Origin: Chromatiales bacterium 21-64-14
Lineage (GTDB): Bacteria > Pseudomonadota > Gammaproteobacteria > 21-64-14
DNA: 64,000 bases
NCBI GenBank assembly: GCA_002255365.1
Contig: NCBI01000002.1
Span: 1 to 64,000, forward strand
Direction of reading: 5' to 3'
Below the pieces are notes generated by a model that saw nothing but the letters and a program-made list of their open reading frames with translations, did not search any database and was not told the origin of the DNA. The position numbers and the translations under genes are program-made. Positions within the stretch are counted from its first letter, which is position 1; each line of letters begins with the position of its first letter. Positions 53,721 to 63,462 of this stretch are shown piece after piece.

Positions 53721-54527
53721 TCAACGCCGGATGTTGCGCCCGTAGAACATCTCCACCATCTCCCGCTGCAACAAGCCCCGGATGCGCTTTTCCTCGCGCT
53801 GCGACAGATCCTCCCGGTCGATTCCGAACAGATAGTTGTCCAGGTCGAACTCCTTCAGGATCATCTTGGTATGGAAGATGTTCTCCTGGTAGACGTTGAC
53901 ATCCACCATCTGATAGCGTTCCCGGGTGTCCTTGGCGATGAAATTTTGGATCGAATTGATCTTGTGGTCGATGAAATGCTTCCTGCCACTGACATCGCGC
54001 GTAAAGCCACGCACCCGGTAATCCATAATGACGATGTCGGACTCGAAGCTGTCGATCAGGTGGTTCAGGGCGCGCAGCGGTGATATGCGCCCGCAGGTGG
54101 AGACATCGATATCCGCACGGAACGTGCTGATGCCGTTATCCGGGTTGGGGTGGCTCTCCGGGTAGGTGTGGACGGTAATATGGCTCTTGTCCAGGTGGGC
54201 GACGACGGCCTCTGGTAGGGCGACGCCGGCCACGCTCGCCAGCTGCTCGGACGATATCGCGTCCTCGGCGATCAGCATGGTGACGCTGGCGCCCTGCGGG
54301 TCGTAGTCCTGGCGCGCGATGTTGAGGATGTTCGCGCCGATGATCCCGGTCACGTCGGTCAGGATCTGCGTCAAGCGTTCCGCGTTGTAGGCCTCATCAA
54401 TATACTCGATGTACTCCCTGCGCTGAGCCGCCGTCTTGGCATAGCAGACGTCGTAAATATTGAAACTCAGACTCTTCGTCAGGTTGTTGAAGCCGTGCAG
54501 CCGAAGCTTTTGGGTTGCCCTCGCCAC
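53721..54527 (-). CDS. speD: S-adenosylmethionine decarboxylase proenzyme
   Basis: A pyruvoyl enzyme for spermidine synthesis, of E. coli type. The 268-residue protein has [20 protein letters not shown] at the start. The autocleavage serine lies in [13 protein letters not shown] near residue 110, where the pyruvoyl group forms. GTG at 54527 fits the E. coli start ([14 protein letters not shown]-like), with GGGAGG upstream. No speE lies next to it. Confidence 0.95.
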   Translation of the reverse strand: MARATQKLRLHGFNNLTKSLSFNIYDVCYAKTAAQRREYIEYIDEAYNAERLTQILTDVTGIIGANILNIARQDYDPQGASVTMLIAEDAISSEQLASVAGVALPEAVVAHLDKSHITVHTYPESHPNPDNGISTFRADIDVSTCGRISPLRALNHLIDSFESDIVIMDYRVRGFTRDVSGRKHFIDHKINSIQNFIAKDTRERYQMVDVNVYQENIFHTKMILKEFDLDNYLFGIDREDLSQREEKRIRGLLQREMVEMFYGRNIRR

Positions 54528-54613
54528 GACCACGCCCTCCCACGCTACGCCCAACAACGCCCGGCCGCACCCCCGCCCTACAGAGCGGGCGGCCGATCAA
54601 CCCAGGGGCGCCA

Positions 54614-55057
54614 TTATGCCCGATCTTCGGCTATGGGGGGATGGTAAATCATCTGCACGAGATTTCCAGCCGGATCCTGGCAGTAGAAGCTGCGCGCCCC
54701 GTCCCGGTGAGTGCGCGGAGCAGACCGGACGGGCACACCCCGGCCCACAAGGAACTCATGCCATGCGTCCACATCCGCAGGGCTGCGGAGCAAGAACCCA
54801 ATATGATCCAAACGCTGATCGCCCTGCGGAGCGAAGTGCCCGGCGGGCCGGTGGAGGGCCAGGTTGTCGGCCCCTGAGGTCAGGTAGACGTTATCCGGGT
54901 CCGGCCGCCACTCCACACGCATGCCCAGGAGTTCCACGTAGAACCGCTCACAGGCAGCCAGATCCGCGACCATGAGCGCCACATGCCGCAGTCCAGCCGT
55001 GGGCGCGGGACGGGTACCGCGATCCTTAGCTTTCGGCGTCGACGATTTCGAAGTCAT
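54614..55057 (-). CDS. VOC superfamily (glyoxalase-like) protein
   Basis: A 147-residue protein with two beta-alpha-beta-beta-beta halves: LRHVALMVADLAACERFYVE near 23 and LDHIGFLLRSPADVDAWHEF near 83. The C-terminal DPAGNLVQMIYH is the typical end. A metal Glu/His pattern is plausible (H25, H84, E near the end), but the enzyme activity is unknown. It overlaps the OsmC gene by 32 bases, so the two are co-transcribed. Confidence 0.85.
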   Translation of the reverse strand: MTSKSSTPKAKDRGTRPAPTAGLRHVALMVADLAACERFYVELLGMRVEWRPDPDNVYLTSGADNLALHRPAGHFAPQGDQRLDHIGFLLRSPADVDAWHEFLVGRGVPVRSAPRTHRDGARSFYCQDPAGNLVQMIYHPPIAEDRA

Positions 55058-55448
55058 GGGTCATCGTCGCGGTCTTGCCGAGCATCACCGACACCGAACA
55101 GTATTTCTCCGCTGAGAGCTGCACCGCCCTGTGGACCTGGTGTTCCGCCAAACCCCGCCCGCTGACCACGTAGTGAACGTGGATTCCCGTAAAGACTTTG
55201 GGTACGGAGGTAGACCGTTCCGCGGACACCTCCACGACACAGTCCATGACCGGCTGGCGCGCCTTGGCAAGGATCTGCACCACGTCGAAGCCCGTACACC
55301 CAGCCAGGCCCAGCAGGACCATCTCCATGGGACGCGGCCCCAGGTTGTGCCCACCGGCCTGCGGGTCACCGTCCATGATGAGGGCGTGCCCACTCCCGGC
55401 CTCGCCGACGAACATCACGTCCCGCACCCAACGGGCGGAGACCTTCAC
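55026..55448 (-). CDS. OsmC/YhfA family protein
   Basis: A 140-residue OsmC-like protein with the redox Cys in the [16 protein letters not shown] region near 52 and a second in [13 protein letters not shown] near 119. Its catalytic activity is peroxidase-like in related proteins. It is divergent from crp with 124 bases between, the same layout as E. coli yhfA-crp and Pseudomonas osmC-vfr. It overlaps the VOC gene. Confidence 0.9.
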   Translation of the reverse strand: MKVSARWVRDVMFVGEAGSGHALIMDGDPQAGGHNLGPRPMEMVLLGLAGCTGFDVVQILAKARQPVMDCVVEVSAERSTSVPKVFTGIHVHYVVSGRGLAEHQVHRAVQLSAEKYCSVSVMLGKTATMTHDFEIVDAES

Positions 55449-55572
55449 GCTCGCCGCCCCGTGCCGCTATAAGTATGGATCCACACCGTTCGACAACCCT
55501 CAAGACATTGGCTTACACTTAGCCGGTGATTTTTCGGGGTATTCCGGGGCGCGGCGCCCCCGAGGGCAAGCC

Positions 55573-56208
55573 ATGGCCAAACTGACGGCTCCTAAGGTAA
55601 ACCCGACCATCGAGCGGTTCCTGGTCCACTGCCATCGTCGCCGCTATCCCACCAAGAGCGTGATCATCTACGCTGGAGATCAACCGGATGCCCTCTACTA
55701 TATCATTGAGGGCTCGGTCACCGTACTGATCGAAGACGAGGACGGACGCGAGATCGTCCTCGCCTACTTGAATCCCGGTGACTTCTTTGGAGAAATGGGG
55801 CTGTTCGATGAGCAACAGAACCGCAGCGCGTGGGTCCGGGCCCGAACCCGCTGCGAACTGGCGGAGATCAGCTATACCCGGTATCGTCAATTATCCGAGG
55901 AAGATCCCAGTATCCTGTTCGCCTTGGCCTCACAAATGGCGCTGCGGTTGCGCAAAACCAGCCGCAAGGCCGGCGATCTCGCGTTCCTGGACGTGACGGG
56001 CCGGGTCGCCCGAACCCTGCTGGAATTGTGCAAAGAGCCCGACGCCCTCACCCATCCCGACGGCATGCAGATCCGTGTTACCCGTCAGGAGATCAGTCGC
56101 ATCGTAGGCTGCTCGCGCGAAATGGCGGGCCGCGTGCTTAAGAGCCTGGAAGAGGAGAATCGGATCTCGGTGAAGGGCAAGACCATCGTGGTGCACGGTA
56201 CCCGTTGA
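55573..56208 (+). CDS. crp: CRP/Vfr cAMP receptor-type transcription regulator
   Basis: A 211-residue CRP homologue. The cyclic-nucleotide pocket has [20 protein letters not shown] near 70, which keeps the Glu and Arg-Ser-Ala residues that contact cAMP in E. coli CRP. The recognition helix [20 protein letters not shown] near 172 keeps the RE and R contacts, so the target should be TGTGA-N6-TCACA. The AT-rich spacer to OsmC holds its promoter. A matching site occurs at 12073-12088. cAMP is likely but unproven as the ligand. Confidence 0.95.
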   Translation: MAKLTAPKVNPTIERFLVHCHRRRYPTKSVIIYAGDQPDALYYIIEGSVTVLIEDEDGREIVLAYLNPGDFFGEMGLFDEQQNRSAWVRARTRCELAEISYTRYRQLSEEDPSILFALASQMALRLRKTSRKAGDLAFLDVTGRVARTLLELCKEPDALTHPDGMQIRVTRQEISRIVGCSREMAGRVLKSLEEENRISVKGKTIVVHGTR

Positions 56209-56310
56209 CGCGTCCCATGACCCACCTCGGCACCCGCGGCGCGTAAACGAGGGCACGCGCATCGAGCGATGTAACTCCGGCTACGCGGAGGTGCCGCGCA
56301 AGCCGCGCGG

Positions 56311-57123
56311 TCACGCAAACAACTCGGCGAGCCGCGCTCCAGGGTCCGGCGCGCGCATGAAGGCCTCTCCCACCAGGAAACTGCACACGCCGTGGCTGCG
56401 TAGCCGGGCGACGTCATCGCGGTTCTGCACCCCACTCTCGGTCACCAACAAACGGTCCGGCGGCACCCGTTCCCGCAGCATCAGGGTGGTGGCCAAATCG
56501 GTCTCGAAGGTACGCAGGTTCCGGTTGTTGATCCCGACCACGGGCGCGTCCACAACCAAGGCCCGATCCAGTTCCACCCCGTCGTGCACCTCCACCAGCA
56601 CGTCCATGTGCAGGCCCTGGGCCAAGTCGCAATACTCACGTAGCTGGGAATCACCCAGGGCAGCGACGATCAGCAGGATACAATCGGCCCCCAATACCCG
56701 GGATTCGTAGATCTGGTAGGGATCGATCACGAAGTCCTTGCGCAGCACCGGCAGGCCACAGGCGGATCGGGCCCGCGCCAAGTGGGTATCATCCCCGAGG
56801 AAGAATTCGCGGTCGGTGAGCACCGAAAGGCACGTGGCCCCGCCCCGCGCGTAGGATTCGGCGATCCGCTCCGGCTCGAATACTTCACGCAGAACCCCTT
56901 TGCTGGGCGAGGCGCGCTTGATTTCCGCAATTACCGCAGCGTCTCCAGCCGCTACCACTTGACGCAGGCGCGCAGCGAAGCCCCGCGTGGGTGGGGCCCC
57001 TTCCGCCTGCCGACGCAACTCCCCGATCCCTAAAGCTTGGCGCCGCGCCGCCACCTCCTCGGCCTTGCGGCGCAGGATCCTATCGAGGATGTCCGCGACT
57101 GGGCTGGGATAGTGTTTCAACAC
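56311..57123 (-). CDS. trpC: Indole-3-glycerol-phosphate synthase
   Basis: TrpC closes the indole ring from carboxyphenylaminodeoxyribulose 5-phosphate. The 270-residue TIM barrel has [18 protein letters not shown] near 13, [18 protein letters not shown] near 53, [13 protein letters not shown] near 114, [13 protein letters not shown] near 164 and [13 protein letters not shown] near 185. The likely GTG start (57123) overlaps the rhodanese stop by seven bases, so the two may be coupled. It is the only trp gene here; trpGD are at 29411-31103. Confidence 0.95.
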   Translation of the reverse strand: MLKHYPSPVADILDRILRRKAEEVAARRQALGIGELRRQAEGAPPTRGFAARLRQVVAAGDAAVIAEIKRASPSKGVLREVFEPERIAESYARGGATCLSVLTDREFFLGDDTHLARARSACGLPVLRKDFVIDPYQIYESRVLGADCILLIVAALGDSQLREYCDLAQGLHMDVLVEVHDGVELDRALVVDAPVVGINNRNLRTFETDLATTLMLRERVPPDRLLVTESGVQNRDDVARLRSHGVCSFLVGEAFMRAPDPGARLAELFA

Positions 57124-57542
57124 TGCTCCCAAGGCAGGCCCACATGGCGCCACCCGGCCTGGGTGCTCCGGTGATGCTGTTCATCCAGCGGCCCCTCGAA
57201 CCCGTCGCTCACGTGAAACACGTCGGGCAGCCCCTCCCCGGCCAACAGTTCGCCGGCCTCTCGGGAGCGATTTCCGCTTCGGCAGATCAGAATAACGGGT
57301 GCGCAGCCGTTGCCGTGACCGGATACCCCCCCAAGCATCACCTTACGCACCAGGAGAGAAAAGCTGGGGTTAATCCGCCAATCCGGTTCGTCGATCCAGG
57401 GGATGTGTATCGCCCCCCGCGGGTGTCCGACGAACAGGTACTCCATGGTGGAGCGCACGTCGATCAGTACCGCTCTGGGATTCTGCTCGAGCACCGCCCA
57501 GGCCTCCTGCGCAGTGATTCCCTTGACCTTACGGTGCGGCAT
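57117..57542 (-). CDS. Single-domain rhodanese
   Basis: A 141-residue rhodanese with [20 protein letters not shown] near 29 and the active-site loop [11 protein letters not shown] near 91, with Cys as persulfide carrier. It can pass sulfane sulfur. It is upstream of trpC, overlapping its start, and divergent from the sulfur-inserting ttcA, which suggests but does not prove a role in tRNA thiolation or sulfur handling. Confidence 0.9.
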   Translation of the reverse strand: MPHRKVKGITAQEAWAVLEQNPRAVLIDVRSTMEYLFVGHPRGAIHIPWIDEPDWRINPSFSLLVRKVMLGGVSGHGNGCAPVILICRSGNRSREAGELLAGEGLPDVFHVSDGFEGPLDEQHHRSTQAGWRHVGLPWEQC

Positions 57543-57677
57543 GGATATTGCTGGACTCCGCCGTGGTGGCCGCGCCCGGTCACGGCCGTCGCGGTAGTAT
57601 ACTCCGGGGATTCCGTATCCTGCGACCGGTGCCGCGTCCTTGCGCCACTGGACGAAGTCCCGGTATCTTTCCAGCCT

Positions 57678-58436
57678 ATGGCCACTCCGGTGCAACCTCC
57701 GAAAAACCTGCTGCGGCCTGTCGGACGGGGTATCGCCGACTTCGGCATGATCCGGCCCGGCGACCGTATCCTGTTGGGGCTCTCGGGCGGAAAGGATTCC
57801 CTGTCGCTGCTGCATGTCCTGCTCCACCTGCAACGCCACGCGCCCATTTCCTTTGCGGTGGGGGCCGCGACTGTCGACCCCATGGTGGAAGGCTTCGACC
57901 CATCCGTCCTTAAGCCGTACCTAGCCACCCTGGAGGTTCCGTACTTCTATCGCGCGCAGCCGATCCTCGATCGTGCCCGTGCACACATGGGCAATGATTC
58001 GTTCTGTGCGTTCTGCTCCCGCATGAAGCGCGGCGTGCTCTACGACACCGCGCGCCGCGAGGGATACAACGTGTTGGCATTGGCCCAGCACCTGGACGAC
58101 GTGGCGGAGAGCTTCCTGATGTCGGCCTTCCACGGGGGACGCCTGAAGACCATGAAGGCCCATTACCGCAACGACGCGGGGGACGTGCGCGTGATTAGGC
58201 CCCTGATCTATGTCCGCGAGCGCCAGACTGCCGCCTTTGCCCGGATGGCCGCCCTGCCGGTGATTAGCGAAAATTGTCCGGCCTGTTTCGGCATGCCCAC
58301 CCAGCGCCAACACATGAAGGACCTCCTTGGCCACGAAGAAAAGGCAAATCAGCGGGTTTTTAAGAGTATATTATCTGCTGTCCGCCCACTTTTGGCCGAC
58401 CATACGGAATTTTATGGGTCCAATATCCCACAATGA
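57678..58436 (+). CDS. ttcA: tRNA 2-thiocytidine biosynthesis protein TtcA
   Basis: TtcA thiolates C32 of certain tRNAs, using ATP and an oxygen-sensitive iron-sulfur cluster. The 252-residue protein has PP-loop LLGLSGGKDSLSLLHVLL near 37, NDSFCAFCSRMKRGVLYD near 109, ALAQHLDDVAESFLMS near 137, and ENCPACFGMPTQRQH near 198 for the cluster. It is slightly short compared with E. coli (311). Its last 30 codons are AT-rich relative to the rest. Confidence 0.92.
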   Translation: MATPVQPPKNLLRPVGRGIADFGMIRPGDRILLGLSGGKDSLSLLHVLLHLQRHAPISFAVGAATVDPMVEGFDPSVLKPYLATLEVPYFYRAQPILDRARAHMGNDSFCAFCSRMKRGVLYDTARREGYNVLALAQHLDDVAESFLMSAFHGGRLKTMKAHYRNDAGDVRVIRPLIYVRERQTAAFARMAALPVISENCPACFGMPTQRQHMKDLLGHEEKANQRVFKSILSAVRPLLADHTEFYGSNIPQ

Positions 58437-58465
58437 GGTAAAATATATGTGGGTGGGTTTTGTAT

Positions 58466-58488
58466 GCCTAAAAATTAATTTTTATGGC
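58466..58488. repeat. AT-rich palindrome between ttcA and the TPR gene
   Basis: TAAAAATTAATTTTTA is a perfect 16-bp palindrome flanked by GCC and TGGC, so it forms a hairpin. It lies in an AT-rich patch (58350-58510) between two convergent genes and could end both transcripts. Confidence 0.5.
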
Positions 58489-58572
58489 AATAAAGTGGGA
58501 ATAAAATCCGATAAATGCCCCGGCGCGCCCTGTAAACGCGTCTAACGGATTCAAAACACTCACCCCCGAGGC

Positions 58573-58911
58573 TCAGCGGTTCGACCCCGTGCCTGCCAGC
58601 GCCTTCCGGACCCGGTTCAGGAACACCCGCATCTCCTTGGCAGCCTGAACGTCGCCGCGCCCCTCCGCCACCCGAATGCCTTGTTCGTATGCGTGGGCCG
58701 CCTCCGGGAGACGCCCCGCATCGGCCAGCGCTTTCCCGTAGGCCTTCCAGGCCGCCGAGTGCAACGGCTCCAGTTCCAGCGCCCGCGCGAGGTGGGCCAC
58801 CGCCTGGGTAGCCTGACCTTCCTTCAGGTAGGCGCTGCCCAGGCCGTAACGCAGCAACGCGTTGTCCTGGCCGGTGGCCAGCAGTGCCTCCAGATTCTGG
58901 ATCACGCCCAT
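58573..58911 (-). CDS. Tetratricopeptide-repeat protein
   Basis: A 112-residue protein with three TPR motifs: ALLRYGLGSAYLKEGQATQA near 18, HLARALELEPLHSAAWKAYG near 41 and ALADAGRLPEAAHAYEQGIR near 63. The start at 58911 (MGVIQNLEALL) has GGAGGGG six bases upstream; the longer upstream frame lacks similarity. It is likely a soluble scaffold with unknown partner. Confidence 0.85.
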   Translation of the reverse strand: MGVIQNLEALLATGQDNALLRYGLGSAYLKEGQATQAVAHLARALELEPLHSAAWKAYGKALADAGRLPEAAHAYEQGIRVAEGRGDVQAAKEMRVFLNRVRKALAGTGSNR

Positions 58912-59167
58912 CAATGCCCCTCCATTCTGATCATCGTCCACCTCGATCAGCGCATCACCTTGCGCGGCGATCGCGCTCCCATGGCGGCATAGCGCGGCAA
59001 CCCGCGCCTCGGTACCGGGAACCTGCTCCCCAAAAGCGCGCAAGTGCTGCCCAACCAGCGGGCTGCCGGGTTTTGACCTGCGGGCTGAGTCCCGCAGGGG
59101 ATCCGGCTGGGGTGGACGAACGGCGGACGGAAGGGCCCGTACCGTCCCGCGGGCAGGTGGTCGCGCA

Positions 59168-60541
59168 TCACTCTCCGTACGCGACCTTTTTCGGATCGAT
59201 ACCCAGCGCCCGAAGCTTCCGGTAGAGGTGAGTACGCTCCATCCCCACCTGCACGGCCAGACGACCGATGCTACCACCTGCCTCCTGGAGTTGGTGTTCG
59301 AGGTAGGCGCGCTCGAACCGTTCCCGCGCTTCTCGCAGTGGTAACTCGAAAGAAATGTTGGCAGGCAGGGGTGGCCGCCTCGGCTGCCGCACCCTGGCGC
59401 CGATCGCGCTTTCCACCTCCACGGGACCGATCTCCTCGCCGGTCGCCAGGATCAGGAGGCGCTGAACGAGGTTCTTGAGCTCCCGGATATTGCCCGGCCA
59501 GTGGTAATGGCGCAGGCGATTCTGGGCGGCGAGGGCAAGCCTACGGTAGGGGAGGCCCTCATGATTGACGAACTGATCCACGTAGAAATCGAGCAACTCG
59601 GGTAAGTCCTCGGGATGTTCGCGCAATGCGGGGATCACGAGCGGAACAACGTTAAGATGATAATACAGGTCCTCCCGGAACCTGCCGGCCGCCACCTCCG
59701 CCGGTAAAGCCGACAAGGTCGCCGCGATCACGCGCACATCGAGCCGTAGCGTCCCATCGCTCCCCACCCGGGAAAACGAATGGCTCTCCAGAGCGGCGAG
59801 CAGTTGGACCTGGGTCCTCAAGTCCAGATCCGCCAATTCGTCGATAAAAAGCGTGCCCCCGTTAGCTTGCTCCAACAAACCGTATTCGATCACGCCATCG
59901 CGTTCCCGCCCGAAAAGATCGGTCAATGCCCGCTCACGGCTCAGACTCCCGACGCCCACTTCCACAAAGGGACCGTCCCGGCGCGGGCCACATGCATGTA
60001 TAAATCGCGCAAAAGTTTGCTTGCCGCTGCCCGGCTCTCCGGTGATCAGCACCGGGGATTCATGACGCGCGATCCGCTTGACCTGGTCACGCAGCCCATG
60101 CATGACGGCGCTTTTCCCGATCGGCTCCAGCATGCTCGGTGAGCGTCGTTTCAGGCCCGCGTTCTCGCGCAACAGACGCTCAGCATCAAGGGCGCGCTCT
60201 ACCGTAAGCAGGAGCTTGGCCAATGAAAGCGGCTTCTCAATGAAATCATAGGCGCCGAGCCGCGTAGCCTCGACCGCCGTCTCTACGGTGGCATGTCCGG
60301 ACATGACAATCACCGGGCACGGCAAACCACCCCCTTCGGACCACTCCCTGAGCAGGGTCACCCCATCCACGTCCGGCATCCAGACGTCCAACAGGATCAG
60401 ATCCGGACGCCGGCAGCGACGCAGCCGGCGCGCCTCCGCCCCATCCTCTGCCACCCCTACCTCATACCCTTCATCCTCGAGAATCTCCTTCACGAGGTTC
60501 CGGATAGCGGGTTCGTCATCCACTACTAATATATAGTTCAC
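59168..60541 (-). CDS. ntrX: Response regulator NtrX (sigma54-activator type, lacks GAFTGA)
   Basis: A 457-residue NtrC-family regulator. The receiver domain has LVVDDEPAIRN near 5 and LLDVWMPDVDG near 51 with the phosphorylated Asp. The AAA+ domain has Walker A GEPGSGKQ near 167 and Walker B GGTLFIDELAD near 222, but where GAFTGA is expected there is LFGRERDGVIEYGLLEQA. The Fis-type helix-turn-helix has GSIGRLAVQVGMERTHLYRKL near 425. GTG 60541 was chosen. It follows ntrY by 105 bases. Confidence 0.92.
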   Translation of the reverse strand: MNYILVVDDEPAIRNLVKEILEDEGYEVGVAEDGAEARRLRRCRRPDLILLDVWMPDVDGVTLLREWSEGGGLPCPVIVMSGHATVETAVEATRLGAYDFIEKPLSLAKLLLTVERALDAERLLRENAGLKRRSPSMLEPIGKSAVMHGLRDQVKRIARHESPVLITGEPGSGKQTFARFIHACGPRRDGPFVEVGVGSLSRERALTDLFGRERDGVIEYGLLEQANGGTLFIDELADLDLRTQVQLLAALESHSFSRVGSDGTLRLDVRVIAATLSALPAEVAAGRFREDLYYHLNVVPLVIPALREHPEDLPELLDFYVDQFVNHEGLPYRRLALAAQNRLRHYHWPGNIRELKNLVQRLLILATGEEIGPVEVESAIGARVRQPRRPPLPANISFELPLREARERFERAYLEHQLQEAGGSIGRLAVQVGMERTHLYRKLRALGIDPKKVAYGE

Positions 60542-60646
60542 AACCGCCCCAATGTAGTGTTTCGCGCCAGGCGTGGTGATGCCGGAAGCCATTGCGCCGC
60601 GCGCTGGCGATCCGCGCCTCGATCCCATGGTGACGCGAACCATCGG

Positions 60647-62863
60647 TCACCGCGCATCGCGCTGAACCTGGCCCACGGGCGCCGGCACGCGCACCGTGGC
60701 CACCGGCAATCGGATGATCACCCGGGCCCCGGTCGGAACATGGTTCTCCGCCCAGATCAGACCTCCATGCTCTTCGACGATCTTCTTGACGATGGCGAGG
60801 CCCAAACCCGTACCCTTGGGCTTGGTCGTCACGTAGGGCTCGAATAGTTGGGCCATGACACCATCGGGAAACCCGGGCCCATTGTCCTCCACCGAGACCT
60901 CAATATAGCGCGTTGCCGCGGCGCCGCGGTAGACAGTGGCGATAATCAGATGCGGGTCGTTGGCCCGCACCGTCGCTTCCATCGCGTTCTTCACCAGGTT
61001 GTGCAACAGCTGGCGCAACCGACCGGAGTCCGCGTGAACCATCGGAAGATGCGCCTCCAGGTTCGCTTGAATCCGCAACACCGAGGCCCCTCCACGATAG
61101 AGCTCGAGGACCTCGCCGATCAGCTCGTTCAAATCCAGCGTCGTCAATCGGATCGGCGGTGCGTGCGCATACTGCGTAAAGGCGTTGACCATCGCCTTCA
61201 TCGCTTCGACTTGCTGCACGATAGTATGGGTCGCGCGATCCAGCACCTCCGCATCCGCCGGCTTCATATCCGCCAGGAATTTGCGGCGCAGGCGCTCCGC
61301 CGAAAGCTGGATGGGGGTCAGCGGATTTTTGATCTCGTGCGCCAAGCGCCGCGCCACCTCGCCCCAGGCTGCGTCACGCTGCGCCTGGATCAGGGCCGTC
61401 ACATCATCGAATACGATAACATGCCCAGACTGGAGGCTACCGACTTCCGACAACGGCGTGCCGCGGCACATCAGCACCTGGCGACCCGCGCCGCCGAATA
61501 GGGTGGCTTCGGCACGCCATTCGCTGCCCGACGCCAACAGATACGGTACCAGCACATCAACGAACGGCCCCAGCTGCGGGTGGACTGTCAGCGTCTCTTC
61601 CAGTCGCCGGCCTACCCAGGCCCCGAGACCGACACCCAGGATGTGTCCGGCGGCATCGTTCACGGTACGCAGAACGCGCCCCCGATCCAGGACGAGCACT
61701 CCAGAAGACAACCTGCCGAGGACCGCCTCCACGTAGGCCCGTTGCCGTTCGGCCTGCCGCTGGCTGTGACGCGCCTCGTTCCGTGACAGGGCGATTTTTC
61801 GTGTCATGTCGTTGAACGACCGGACCAGAAACGCGAGTTCGTCGTGCCCGACGACCGGCAGCCGCTTATCGTACTCACCGGCCGCGACGGCGCGGGTACC
61901 CTCGGCAAGCTCACGAATCGGCTCCATCACGCGGCGCGCGGAGAAGAACGCCGCCCAAACCGCAGAAAGCAGGCTGAGGAGCAGCACCAGGGTCAACGTC
62001 AACGTGAAGCTGTACTTCAAGGACTGGCGCAGGTACGACAGCTCCTTGTACTGGGCAAAGGCGGCCTGGACGCTGTCGGCCAACGCGCCCATGCGCTCGG
62101 GCACCGGATAAAGGGCCTGCAACAATCGGCCGGCGCTACCGTGGCTGTCGGACGGTATATTGACCACCGCACGGACATGCAGGCCATGGTCACGCATCAC
62201 GTCCAGGCCGACATAGTCATGACCCTGCCGCAGCGCGAGAAGGACGCCGTCGCCAGGGCGATCGGGTACGATCTCCGATGCGTTCGCGCTGCTGACCGCA
62301 AGCACACGGGCGCCCTGCCCGTACACCGACAACTCGCTGGCATCACTCGCGACCCGAAGATCGTTCAGCTTGATTCCCACCAGGGCGTTCGGAGTGTCCG
62401 CTAAGTCACCGGCCATCGCCTTGGTGCCGCGCAGCAGCTCCCGCATGCGCATGTCCAGAGCGGCGCGGCTCAGTTCCAACGCGTCGCTCAGAGCATGCTC
62501 AATCCGCAGATCGAACCAACTGTCGATACCCCGATGAAGAAACTGCAGGGAGAAATAGTAGACCACCGACACTGGCACCACGGACAGAACGATGAACATC
62601 GCCACCAAACGCAAGGTAAGCCGCGAACCCGCTACCCGTTCGCGGTACTGGCGTACCAGTTGGAACAAGTGATTTCCGATCAATATCAGCAGAACGACCA
62701 GCCCGGCTACGTTGACCAGCAACAACCACGAATACGGCCCATCGGCGCGCACCGATTTCTGGGTCGCATCCCCCATCAGGTGCAGCGAGATCAGGAGCAG
62801 GGCCACCAGCAGGATGGCCGGGACGATTCCGGTGAGCAGGCGCTTCAGGAGTGAACCGGGCAT
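60647..62863 (-). CDS. ntrY: Sensor histidine kinase NtrY
   Basis: A 738-residue membrane kinase. It has membrane segments near 10-30, 45-65, 85-107 and 285-310, a periplasmic part between, a HAMP domain near 312-365, a PAS domain near 380-490, the phosphorylation site RLAHEIKNPLTPIQ near 506, and ATPase motifs NLVKNAMEA, DNGPGFP and GTGLGLAIVKK. The pair is linked to nitrogen and redox sensing. It overlaps the DUF4390 gene by 19 bases. Confidence 0.95.
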   Translation of the reverse strand: MPGSLLKRLLTGIVPAILLVALLLISLHLMGDATQKSVRADGPYSWLLLVNVAGLVVLLILIGNHLFQLVRQYRERVAGSRLTLRLVAMFIVLSVVPVSVVYYFSLQFLHRGIDSWFDLRIEHALSDALELSRAALDMRMRELLRGTKAMAGDLADTPNALVGIKLNDLRVASDASELSVYGQGARVLAVSSANASEIVPDRPGDGVLLALRQGHDYVGLDVMRDHGLHVRAVVNIPSDSHGSAGRLLQALYPVPERMGALADSVQAAFAQYKELSYLRQSLKYSFTLTLTLVLLLSLLSAVWAAFFSARRVMEPIRELAEGTRAVAAGEYDKRLPVVGHDELAFLVRSFNDMTRKIALSRNEARHSQRQAERQRAYVEAVLGRLSSGVLVLDRGRVLRTVNDAAGHILGVGLGAWVGRRLEETLTVHPQLGPFVDVLVPYLLASGSEWRAEATLFGGAGRQVLMCRGTPLSEVGSLQSGHVIVFDDVTALIQAQRDAAWGEVARRLAHEIKNPLTPIQLSAERLRRKFLADMKPADAEVLDRATHTIVQQVEAMKAMVNAFTQYAHAPPIRLTTLDLNELIGEVLELYRGGASVLRIQANLEAHLPMVHADSGRLRQLLHNLVKNAMEATVRANDPHLIIATVYRGAAATRYIEVSVEDNGPGFPDGVMAQLFEPYVTTKPKGTGLGLAIVKKIVEEHGGLIWAENHVPTGARVIIRLPVATVRVPAPVGQVQRDAR

Positions 62864-63447
62864 GTATACCAGTCACTGGCGAGGTGCCACCCGGACGACA
62901 GATACGCCATGGGTCGCAGCGGCAGGGGCAGCGATTCGATATCCAGACGGACCCGGAGCCGCACAAAATCACCGTGGCCGCCGCCGAGCAGTTTTTCGTC
63001 TAGGATCGGGAGATTGCGGATCGAGCCGATCGCCTTGAACGCCATGCCACGGGTCGGATAGATCCGTCTGATCCCGGTATTCAAGTTCGTCACCAGGTAC
63101 TGGCGACTGAGTGCGTGATAGCGGACTTGGTAGCGCTGCCGCAGCCGCGCAACCGTCTCTGCCCAAAGCCAGCGCCGTGGCCGCATCAACTGGATCTGCA
63201 GTTCGATGATAAGTGGCACGTCATTCTTCAAGGCTTCCGCGGCCGTCGCGCTGAGGCGGAACGCCAGCCGCGCGTTCAGGCGATAGACTGCGTCGTCCAG
63301 GTACGTGTTGGCACTGAGCACGGAGAACCCTGGCCGCGGGGAGGCGCTGTAGGCGAATCTAATGGGCAGCAACGAGAACGCGACCCCGGCCAGCAGGAGC
63401 GCCGCCCCCATTCCAGGTCGCGGTGCATTGGTCCGTCCCTTAGGCAT
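62845..63447 (-). CDS. DUF4390 family protein
   Basis: A 200-residue secreted or periplasmic protein with a hydrophobic signal near 13-33 (GAALLLAGVAFSLLP). Landmarks of DUF4390 are NTYLDDAVYRLNARLAFRLS, VPLIIELQIQLMRPRRWLW and QVRYHALSRQYLVTNLNTG. The function is unknown. The gene is regularly found between rsmB and ntrY in gamma- and betaproteobacteria, as here, suggesting a link to envelope sensing by NtrY. Confidence 0.9.
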   Translation of the reverse strand: MPKGRTNAPRPGMGAALLLAGVAFSLLPIRFAYSASPRPGFSVLSANTYLDDAVYRLNARLAFRLSATAAEALKNDVPLIIELQIQLMRPRRWLWAETVARLRQRYQVRYHALSRQYLVTNLNTGIRRIYPTRGMAFKAIGSIRNLPILDEKLLGGGHGDFVRLRVRLDIESLPLPLRPMAYLSSGWHLASDWYTCPVHS

Positions 63448-63462
63448 TCACGTGAGCCGTTT

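Noticed and set aside
58327-58545. Open frame across the ttcA end and the AT-rich patch
   Set aside because: It overlaps ttcA out of frame and has no family or ribosome site.
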